From positions 1,710,892 through 1,774,891 of the forward strand of contig NW_004955435.1 of NCBI RefSeq assembly GCF_000276665.1: DNA of 64,000 nt. The letters run 5' to 3'. Source of the DNA: Chinchilla lanigera. Its lineage: Eukaryota > Chordata > Mammalia > Rodentia > Chinchillidae. Under the pieces are notes generated by a model. That model made no database searches, had not been told where the DNA came from, and was given only the letters and a program-made list of their open reading frames with translations. A program made the translations under genes and the position numbers. Shown in pieces: positions 39,001 to 51,000 of the stretch (position 1 is its first letter; each line of letters begins with the position of its first letter).

Positions 39001-42000
39001 CATTTAAACAATGGGATCTTATTGGTGCACTGTCTGAATTTCTACCAATGTACAGTCCGATCAACTAAATGATAGTGTACTGTTTCCATACAAGCTGTGC
39101 ACACTAGATACAGAATTTAAGTATTGAGCACTTTTTGTGTTAATGAAAAAACATTTTAATGTTAAAAATAAGGGCTTGGAGGTTATGTGGAATAGACGTA
39201 CATAGAGAGAGAACTTTAAGGGAAGAATAAGTGCTGGGATTTGGGTTGTATTTATCCTTGAAATAAGTGTCTAGCAATTTCTTTTTGTTTTGTACTTTTC
39301 ATTGTACCAGTTTGTATCAAAGTGCAAGAGTATAACTATGCAAGCCACTCAGCGTATTATCTGTATTTTAAATCTATCACATTGTTTCCTTTCTCATCAT
39401 TAGTCCCTGCATAAAGCTATGTCATCAGGAGGACAGTCCTGGCCTGCTTCTTAGTAAACTTACCTAGTGTTTCCTTCCACCTCTGTGTTAAATTTTTTAA
39501 TATATCTTATTTCTGCATTTCCGCTTGACAAGAAAAACACTGTGAGAATATGATGAATTCACCTTTGTTTCCTAAATAATTTCCTCTTCTACATCGTCTA
39601 AATGGTTCTTCATCTTATTACAACTGGCTTTTTATTTTAAGCATCTTCATATGGTTTTTGAAAGGAGGTGAGCTATAACTTAAAAATTGAGTAAGGACTG
39701 GGGCTGTAGCTCAGTCAAAGAACACTTGCCTGCCATCATGCCTGAGGTTCTGGGCTCAGTCCCTAGCACTATAACTAAAATCAATTAAAATAAAGTAAGT
39801 TAACATGAAATAGTACTCTTTAGTTTTGATATCCAACCATAAATTTTAATGCAATGCTCTTTTTTTAATGTACATTTTTTGTACCAAGTTAAAATCATAG
39901 TGTATTTGTAATTTTGTTACATTCAACTGCAGTTGTATCTGAGAGGTTTTTTTGAAGAAAATAATTTCAATATCTGCACATTATTATGCTGAGTATATCC
40001 TTGAAAGTGGATATGTAGTCTCATTTTTTTTATTAAAATATCTTGTATACTTCATGCCCCAAATTATTCTTTTAGACTAGATTGTGAGTCAAAAAAGACT
40101 GTTGAAGTTGTCATTTTGTCCAAGAAAGATGGTATTTGTTTAAATTGACATGAATGGTTTATGAAATTGGTTGATTTTCATAGGACTCTTTAAGTTTATA
40201 GGAAAATGTTACATTAATTTCCGTTAGGAGTTACTTTGCTGTTTTTAAATGCTTAGTTAATATTTACAGTTTGATTCGGTTGTGTGGATTCTTTAAATGG
40301 GAATGTAGAATATTTTTAAAGGCATTATATTCGTATTTGATACGAGCTGAGCCTTCAACTTCATTCACTTACCCATTTTAAGTAATTTATCTCTTTAAAT
40401 TTATCTTATTCCCTTTAAAAGTATCCATTTGTAAGGCCTGAAGTTTTTTTTTTTCCCCTACACATTTGGTGTATGTTATGTCCCTTGAGTAACTACTTCA
40501 TGCTTTGCTTTTAAAAGTTGGCTTCAAATACCCTTTCTAGGGACATCCAATACTGCATTAGTAAAGTCATGTTTTTTGAGATAAAAACTGAATCTTCTGA
40601 TTGATAACCAACCTGTCTAGTTGTGATAGCATTCATTTTTTGCTCAGGCTTTCTCAAACAGTACCTGTTCAGAACAAAATGATTGATAATACACCCCTTT
40701 ATTTCAAAGATTTTAGAAGAACACAAATATAAAGTATTACCTTTCTGCTCACTATTGGGAGAGGGAGTTCACTTTACCTGTTTTTTAACTAGTCATTTGG
40801 GTGAATGTAATTACTTTAGAATTAGTATTACAGATTTTATTTTAAACAGTAATTTTAAAGAGATTAAAAAATGGTACAGAATTTCAAAACAAAACGATAA
40901 GAAATCAACAGTGGTGGTTATGTTGCATATTGTTATCTTCAAAGTAGTTGCTCAGATTACCAGATATATGCATGTAAAATTGCTAAAATAATACAAGCAC
41001 TAGCTAGTCCTTGTAGTAAACTAATAGGAATCAGTAGTACAATTATCTTAGTTATCTTGTGTTTGTATATATATTTTTTTCCTCTTCTTTTCTCCTTTCC
41101 CCCATCCCAGTTGTTTGCTTTTGAGCAGTTTATTTCATACTATTATTCATAATTAATTTCTCTGCTGCTTTCTTTCAGTTCTAGGGATAACGGTGTTTCA
41201 GAAAATGTAATTTATTCAAAGAAGAAAGATAGAGTGCTCTGTAATTAGTTAGAAGTCTGACATTTAAATACATAGTCACAAACCTGGCAGACCATTAGTC
41301 ATTCACATATTCTGTTTCAAAGAACAAGGTGGTCAAAAATTCTTGAGATTATAAATTGAGACACTATAATGATCATTTTGTCACGTTAAAAAGTGTAGTT
41401 AATTTATTAAGGGGTGTATTACTTAGAGAAAAATTGCTAGAAATAATTTTTCATGATCATGTTGTCTACATTTAAAAATTAGATAGTATATTAAAGAAAT
41501 AGTTACTATAGATCTTCCAGTGTTTTAAATTAAATAAGAGCCATTCTCATTGTTGTCTTCAAACAAAGGCAAAACAGTCTCTTTTTCCTGATAATTGTTA
41601 AGACATACCGCAAACAGTTTTTCATATAGGTAAATGTGTAGTTCTTAAGAACATAGCGTTTCTCAAACTTTTCCTGAACGTTGAAATAACCAAGCACTGA
41701 GGTCAGTGGGAGTAGGTCCTGGACATTGTTACCTTCTTTAAGATTCCAAGGTGCTTTTACTGTATAGTGAGATTTGGAAATTACTGCTGTAGAAAAAAGT
41801 TGGTAAGGTTTTAAATGCTAAATTTTAGCTTTTTAGTAAAGTTACTAGTGGTATCTTCAAAAAATATTCATTATAGTTATGGTGCTATATCTTAATATTC
41901 TATTCACATCATTTCAATCTCTATAATTCTGTTGATACAGTAATAGCCGTTAAGTTGTTTACTTTCGCTTTCTTTCCTACCTGTGATGCATATGATTAAC

Positions 42001-45000
42001 AAAAACCTAAGTGATTTAGAGAGCTTTTTGTTTGCTACTTTTGAATGGTAATCTAAAATGTTTGTTAAAGATTTCCGTTACCGTGTACTGGTAGAATGAG
42101 TCTCACGTACTCGTCATTTTGGCTCAGCAGTGTGCATACTTGTTTTAGTTTTTTTCCTACTGTATTTTAAAGCAGATGTTGGCCTTATGACATGTCATCT
42201 CAAGTATTCCTATAAGATCTCTAAAACATTTTCTTACAAAGTTACATGGCTATTGCACTGAGCCAGGATTGATTGCTTAATGTCATCAAAAAATCCAGCC
42301 CACATTAAAATTTACCCAGTTACCTGAAAAATGTTTTTTTAAGGGTTGATTTGTTCAGAACAGGATCTTACCGAGGGTGATGTTAAGTCTTTTTCAAAAT
42401 TTAACCTCTTCTCCCTCTACTCTAGACTTCAGTTCTATTCTTAATGGAGACAGTTACACTTCTAGAAAGTTCCCAAGTTCAGATTGGTTTCATTGTTCCC
42501 TGGTAGTGTCATGTTAATTGACTTCTTTGTTCATTGCATTTTTTAAAATGTAAGCTAACATATAAACTGACATGCTCCAAAGGGATAATAAGTATCTTAG
42601 GTACTTTGCTCATTGCTGAGATAGAATACTTGACACTCAAAAAGAGGAGAGGTTTATTGTAGCTCACTGTTTGTAGAGGTTTCAGTCTGTAATTGGCCGG
42701 CTCCCAGTCACGATGTCATGGCAGAGGGGCGCTGCAGAGGGGAAGCAGTTCATGGCGGGCAGAAGGCAGCAGAGCAGCAAGAAACAGCAGATGACTAAGC
42801 AGTGAGCAGCAGGCCACAACAGAAGGCTGTATCTCCCTTAATCCCCAAAGACTACCTGTCTTTTGGGTGGGATTATCCACACCCAGAACTGTGCCAAACC
42901 AGTCAGTGGACTAATTTAATAATTACAGTCGTTATCTCAGCACTTTCAATCTCGGCCTCATATATCTAGATCCAGCCACCTGTGAAAAGCCCTACCTGTG
43001 ACCCCATGAGGCTCTGGAGGGACATGTAGACACAAGCCGTAACAATTATTTCAGATGCTTGTGTTTTAACCACTTAACAGTTTATCCTGATTGGCACTCA
43101 GGCAGTGTGTTTGTTACGTACTATCAGCATTGCTAAGGCAGGTGTCATTTCAACCAGTTGATTCTTACGTTGTCATTTTTATATTTCCTATTATAAAAAT
43201 TAACAAAAAGAATGTGCACTTTTTGGTCATCCTATATTTAAATAATTGGACTGGTAAGTGGCTAAAACATTATTAGTGTTTTTTGTTACTTTCTCAGTAA
43301 ATAAGAATATATAAACTGTTCTTATTATGGCTAGTTGTGAGGGGAAGAAATACAGGTACGAGTTACTCAGTTATTTCACGTGTTGTTCTTGTACAAATCT
43401 ATTTGTGTATTCTGGGCCTGTTTAGTCTTTTTGAGCCTTCTGTAAGATGGGTTAACGACAAGCACCTTTTATGAAATACTGTCTTATATATGCTATTACA
43501 TTTCATTGCAGTGGAGTAATGGGAAAAAGCTGTAAGATCGTACAAACTTGAAATTAGCATTGTGGCAGTGAAATCATAGAGCAGTACCCCTATGTATTTA
43601 AAATAAATGTAGGGGACACCTATGTATTTTGTGTGTGTATTCAGAAAACAAAATTCATTGTTGTCCTTTAGATATGTAATAACTTGTTCGTTCAGAATTT
43701 CAATATCCTAGGAAGATAAGTGCCATGTCTTAGGGTTTTTTTTCCCCCAGAACCACTCAGTAACCTGAGACCTTAGAAAGAAGAAATGGTACTTATTTTC
43801 AAGAGTAGTATGGCTACTTTGAGTTATTAGGCAGTGGAGTACTTTTCCAAAAAGGAACCCCATTGAAAAAGCTATGAAGACACAAATACATGTTCCTAAG
43901 AAGTGGGATCTTTTTGGATCATTGGTTAATGAGAGAAGGAATTAGTTGATATTTGTATAAACATTTGACTCCACTATCAAAATTCCCAGATAGATTCCTT
44001 TTGAAATAGTTTCCATCCATAACTAGAAAGCTAATAGTTTATAAGAAATTACTTATGGTCCACTTCTATTTCTTAAAGTTCTTTGTGTCATTTATTTTGT
44101 GGAATAACGGTCTGAATTCAGCCAGTCACCAAATAACAGTGTTTCAGCCACTGGTTGACATGTATGTAGACCATCTGTATGAAGTTGGTTCCTAGATAAT
44201 AATGTTGATAAAAATTCCTGTCATCTAGTAACTGTAGCATAATGCATTACCCATGATTGTGGCAATACTGGTATAAATAAACCAGTGGTCGGACCAAATA
44301 ACTGTTCTATTACAGACATATTTTTTCTCTATAAAAAGTCAGAATATATCCAAACATGTTAGAAATATTTCCTAGAAATTTTAAACTATGTATATTTTAG
44401 AACATATCACATAGTAGTTTCAAAATACATATGTACATAACATTCATCATACGTACATATATAACAAGTTAAAAACCATTACTTTGTTATGTTCAACATA
44501 AGTAAAGTATTTGATGAGAAGTCACATGAAAATATCTGTCCTAATTCATTGTTTAACAATTTAAGAAGAAACTGTAGTTGAATATATCTCCTCCATGTGC
44601 ACAGGCTTAGAAAATGATGTTGAGTTCTTTGGATTACTAAACTGTCCTGTACTTTGGCTAAATTTTTAAAGTGTTAATTTTTAAGTTTTAAAATACTTCT
44701 TTCAGAAAAGAAGATGTAAGAGCTCAGCAGATAGAATTGTCCATTTTTAAAATGTCAGTGGATAAATTTTTAACTTTTTACTCACAAAGTAATTTGAACC
44801 TATGTCCTTAAAAGAGTTTATTCAACTGAGTCCAAATAATACTTGAATGAATTGCTTTTCAAATGGAATGACTTTTTGCTCTTCTGATTTAAGTAAATCT
44901 TTTTTTTTCAGTAAATCTTGTTTTGTGGTAGTTGAAAATTTGAAATATATTTTGGGCCACAGATGTGTCATAAAAACAGGAAAGAAGTTTACAGACATTG

Positions 45001-48000
45001 TTCACTTAACGGAGGTACATGTCTGTAGCTAGATCATTAATTGTTTGGAATTGTATATAGTATGTATATAAATTATAGTCCTGTATTCAGAACAAATAGT
45101 CAAAGGAAACTCCACGTTGATGTCCAAGAAGAAGATACTGAGTCTTTATAAACAAACTGTACAGCACTGTACAAAAAAAAAGTAAGTCCAAGCAGTGGGT
45201 CGGAATTTTCAACAGTCCATAAAGAGGTCATTGAACAAGGTGTACATGTTATCATAACAAGAGTTTATAAGTACTCATTCTCTCTAAAGTAAGCTTGTTA
45301 CTATAGAACAATGATTGTGAACCTTTTAGAGCATTCAAAGAAACAAACAGCCTGCGATGGCGTGTGTACCATAGGTTTGCCACCACTGCTGTACAATCTA
45401 AATGTTGTTCATATGTCCTTAGCCATCTAGGGAGGAGTTTCATAAAGTTGTTAATGGATGATCTGGTCTTGCTTAGACCAGATTTATTATTTTTACTTGT
45501 TAAATTGTTCTTAACTGTATTTTTAGGAAATTGGCTGGTAAGTTTGTATTTCCTTTTTCTTCCTCTTTTCTGAGTTATTTGAAGACCCTTTCTTATATTT
45601 ACCCTAAACTTAATATTTTAATGCTATAACTCTAGCTTTTTGATAGCAGACAATCAAGTTGTAGATTTTATTTAGAAGGGATTTTGTATTTTTAAGAGAT
45701 AACAGTTACGTGTGTGGATATAACAGAAAAGCTTTCTAAAGTACATTCCTGTAACTTCTTTAATAGTATACTTTGGAAGTGTGAACTTTTATACCACACT
45801 TACAAATGTACATAGTTTTCTCCTAACTGAAGGAGAAAAGAGTAGAAGGTAGGTGATAAAGAATGAGTATTTTTCAGAAAACAGTAGCAGTTGTCATTCT
45901 TTTCAAAAGTAAAAATTTTACCTTCAGGTTAGTGCATAAAATCTAAGAACTCCTTTTCTCACCTACGATCCCCATGCTTTAAGAATTAGAAGGAACCTTG
46001 GAATCCCACCACAAACCCTCTTCTGTACAGAAGTAATACATAAGATTGTTACCTATTACGTGTTGTGAACAGGGAGGTGAAAAAAGACCAAAAGAAATTA
46101 TCTAATTGACTTTGGATGAAAGTTTCAGAATAGGAAATAAAGGAACTAAACAGATTCTACATCTTGCAGATTCATAGTAAACTTCGACAGTGAAGAGTTG
46201 CTTTAGGCATTATGTTGACTAAATAGAAGGAGATCCTAAAACCTAAAAAAAGAAACTTCAGGTACACTCCAAGGAAATGAGAATGGCAGACTTTAGTTAA
46301 TATGTATATGCTGGCTGGGTAATTGCAATAAATATGCCATGGTAATGTACAATGTTAATAATGAAAAGGAGCATAGGGTGCCTGATTTATGTAGGAACTC
46401 CATAATGTCCTCAAGTTTCTTAGAAATCTAAAACTGTTCCAAAAAGTTAATTAAAAACCATAGTGGTAAGATAAGAAAAATTGTTTCATTTTTAAGCTGA
46501 AATGTGCAAACTTTGGAATGCCTGTGGTTTCAATGAAACATGACCCAAACAGAAGAAGTGTAGATAAATAATGTATATAATTTCTCTCTACATGAGTGGG
46601 TATCTATCAGTTTTAGGGGAGGAAGGGTTAATAAAATATTGTGTCAGAACTAAAAATGAAACCTTATAAAATAGCTGTATTACTCAAAATGTCTGGGTAG
46701 CCCAGCTGCTGAAGATGTTTTCATATGGAAAAGCTTCCTGTGATCTTTCCCTTCTCTGAAGTATATGGCAGTTTATGAAGAAGCCGTTTTATATTATTGT
46801 GTCCTTATACTGGTCCTGGAGTACAACAGGTATTTATGTACCCCATCATGTCTGTTTGTAAGTAGTTTTTTTTTTTTTTTCTAGCATACTTGCTGCCTTA
46901 GTGATGGTTTGGATGTGGTTTGTACCCCAACGGTTAGTGTGTTGAAAAGTTAGTCCCAGTATGGTAGTTCTAAGAAGTGTTGGGACCTTTTAAGAGGTGG
47001 AGACTGGTGAGTGATTACTGAGTTTTTGAGACTGCCGAGCTCTGAAAGAATTGATGTATTTCTCATGGGAGTTTTGATTGGTTCTGAGAGAAGGTTGTTT
47101 AAAAGAATGGAACTGATTCTCCCCTCTTCCTGGCTTGGTGTCTTGCCCTGTGATCGCTCCGTCTCGCATGCACTTCCACACTGATGCCATTGGCCCCTAT
47201 TATGACAATCACCAGAGGCCAAACAGAGGAGGCCAGCCAGTTTGGGGCTTTGCACTTTACAGAACTGAGCTGAACAAACGTACTTTGTTGGTAAGTTTGC
47301 AGCTTCAGGTGTTTTCACAGTAATAGAAAATGGACTAATATACTTATGTAAAGATGTAAATCATTAAAGTTACTATTTTTCTGTATGTAAAAACAATGCA
47401 TTAGAGATACATGTATATATATTACTTTATGTAAGTTTCAGAAAGGGACAATGGTAAAATTACATAGTTGAAAATTAAGGTATGAAAATACAATGCAGAA
47501 GTATTGTAGAATTTATTATAAAAATGGTGCATTATGAAATATTTCATAGGTTTTTACATTTTTATTGCAGTAGACAGCATTTAGATTCTGATTTTTTAAT
47601 TCGATTTTGTACATAGAAAAGACTGCATTGAAGGATAATTTGGAGTTTAATCTCAGAGGCTTTGAGAAATCCAATTAAAAATTTAAGACTACTCCAGTTA
47701 TTTATAACTGTGTAAAGGCAGCCTGGGTTTTTTTAAGTTATAGGTCCAGAGAAGGAAGTAATGGAAGGAAAGGACAGTGGCGTCAGGGACAGATGGTGAC
47801 TACCCCATGTCTGTCTGTCCGTCTGTCTCCTTTTGTCTTTGTGCTGGGGATTGAAATCAGGGCCTTCACACTAAACTAAAGCCCTAGTGGCCCTTTATTT
47901 TTTATTTTGAGACAAGATCTTGATTAGTGCTAGTTGCCCAGGTACTCTTGAACTTGGAATCATCCTGCCTTGAACTTCCAAGAGTTCTGGAATTACAGGG

Positions 48001-51000
48001 ATGTGCTAACTATGTCTGGCCTCTTGTCTCTTAAAATGCTTTAGCATCGTGTTACACGCTGTTGAAAACACAGAAAGACCCTTTGTCATATAGGTCACCT
48101 GATGCAGTAGCTCAGTCTGTGTAGAGTCCATTCTGGACTCAGTAGGCGAGAGTGGTGGTAATGCATAGAAAAGCGATGGGATTTTGAATTTCATTTAGGC
48201 AGTTGTACAGCAGTGGGGGCTATACAGTTTATGTTCTATTTTTTAGTAAGATTTTTATTATCTCCTTAATATGAGGGGGTAAATTGCATCTTATTTGAGT
48301 CCCAAGGGACTCAAATTCATGGGAAAGTTAGCAGACTTTACTAAAGGACAATATCATTTATTAAAATATAGCTTTTTTAGCATTTTTCCCCCTTTGGGAA
48401 GAAGGTTGAGGTTTTGTGTTGAATGGGTTTGGGGTCTTTTACACTTTTTTTTAAAAGGGTTTTTTTTTTTTTTTTTTTTTCTTGAGACAAGGTCTCACTT
48501 GACTCATGGTGATCTTCCTGGATCAGCCTCCAGAGTGCTGGGATCATAGGCGTGCACAACCACTCCCAGCTACTTTAACCTACACTTCTAGTTCTCAGTT
48601 ACCATTTTAATTCTTGTAATTGTGGTTGTTTTTCCTAGGCTTGATCTCAGTGATACTGCCACTAAGTTATCTCTATTAAAACACCCAGTGAAGGAAAAAA
48701 TATTTTAAAATCAATTGTGCCTTAAATATTTAAAGTATTTTTGAACAAGTTTGCTACTACCTTTGAATTTTCTGGCAAGTAGTTTTTGTTAGATTAATTG
48801 TATATTAATACAATAGAAACGTATTTATAAAAACAGTCATTTACAAAAATAAAGTATGTTAACCTGAGGCTGGTATATTTAGATTGATACTAAGTTTAAA
48901 TAGATAATTTTGTGTTTAATGAATTAGTAAATTTTTGAGAAGCAGTAGTAATAAATTACTAGTTTTTGGGCAGTCTACATGTATAAAGCATCACTAATGG
49001 AGTCTACAAAGTCAGATATCTTCAGTGTTTACAGTATCTTGCTGTGAATGAGTATATTTTACAGCTCTTTGCCCAGGGCATTTTTAGGACACATCCTTTC
49101 TTATTTTCCCATTTTTGTTTAATTTTTATTTTTATTTTGGAAAACGTTTAAAATAAACAAAGTAGAAGAGACTAGAGTATTGAACTTCCCTGTACTATTA
49201 ATCAGGTGTAACAAGGAACACCCAATGGACAATCTCATCCACTCACTCATTTTTAAAGTAAATCACAGGAACAAGGGTCTTGTCATTTTAAAACAGGAAA
49301 TCCCATGTCTGCTGTTTATTACTACGCAGTGGTCTTCAGTGCCTTTGAGTGTTATTGTGTCTTTATAATAATACTCAAATGTACTTCGCTTTTCTTACTG
49401 TTATTTAGCATACAGTGGAGTTTTCTTTGTTACTCTGAAAGCTAGTAGAATGTGTGATTGTGTGTTCTTGTGCTTTACAGAAGTTCATTTTTCTGTCATG
49501 TAAAATATCAGTGGATAGAATGAGAAGCTCTTCTGGTTCTTAGTAAAGAGTGTAAAAGTGATCCTGATACCAAAACGTTTCAGAACTTCTTTATTGTGGG
49601 ATATAAATTTCAAGACAATTCTCATACATAAACATGAAAATAATTTAACAAACAGTTGCTCAGAGTTAAGAGGTACACAGAGAAAATGCTAGTGATTTGC
49701 AAGATTGTTTTAATTTGTACTTAGCTATAATTCTTCAGTTATTTTGTTATTGGACTGTCAGAATCACTTCTTAACTGTGAGAATTGAAATAAAAACCAAA
49801 AATGAAATCAGTTTAATCTTTTTGCTGTGGAAAAGTGCTGATCAAATATGAAAATGAGCTTTTAAGGCTTCAAACTGAAGTCTCTTTGCATATCATGTGT
49901 TGTAGTTCGTGTTTTTGTTTGATTTTTTTTACCATCAACTGTGGATCTTCTCAAGACCATGGAGTTTAACGGAATTTTAAGTTACTTTTTTCTGCTGAGA
50001 GATAGCCAGTTAAAGGGAAGGCAGGAAACAAGTTATTTGGTATTTTACCAGTTAAATCTGAAACTTCCAGTACTGTTAAATAATTGTGTTGTCAACTTAA
50101 GTTGAATGTTACATGCATTCATCTAAAACTGTAAAATTGCTGAAGCATAGTGTAAAAAAAGTGTCAGGTTATTTTCCAAGAGAATGCAAGAAAAAAACTA
50201 GTGCTTTCCTAGAAATTAGAAATGTATCTTTATTTGCATGCAGAAAAACATATTGAATGTTCAATAGAAGCAATCTATGAAGCATAATTAAAACTATAGC
50301 ATTTAACATGGAAAAGTTAGTAATGCGGTTGAATAGTTGGTTAAAAGATCCGCACTGGTCGATGTAAAAAGGTACTGAAGACCACTGTGTAGTAATAAAC
50401 AGCAGACATGGGATTTCCTATTTTAAAATGGCAAGATCCTTGTTCCTGTGATTTACTTCACAGTGAGTGGTTGAGATTGTGCATTAGGTGTTCCTTGTTA
50501 CACCTGATTAATGGTACAGGGAAGTTCAATACTTAGGTCTCTTTTACTTTTATTCTGAAGGTTTTCCAAAATAAAATTAAATAAAAATGGGAAAATAAGA
50601 AAGGATGTGTCCTAAAAATGCCATAGACAAAGAGCTATAAAGTGCACTCATTCAAAGCAAGAATGTTAAGTAAGAAACAAAACACCGGTGCTGGATTCTG
50701 AGGAAAGGGCTAAGGCTGAATTACATGGAGATTGGATGGAAATTTTTATGTCAGAAATTTTAAGAATTGTGAGTCTTAACACTCTTCAGACTGCGTGAAA
50801 GGTCATAACATTTTCTATAAAACTTGACTGAAAAAGTATCTCTGAAACTAAAGACAACAAAATCTGTGATAAGGACGACAATTTTTTGTTCTGAGTTTGA
50901 GGAACTTGTGTGTATTTTAACTATTTGAATGTGGAATTAAGAAGGCAAACACACTTTGTTAAATTTTTTAGATCTCTTGAATGGATTAAAGACTCAGGGT

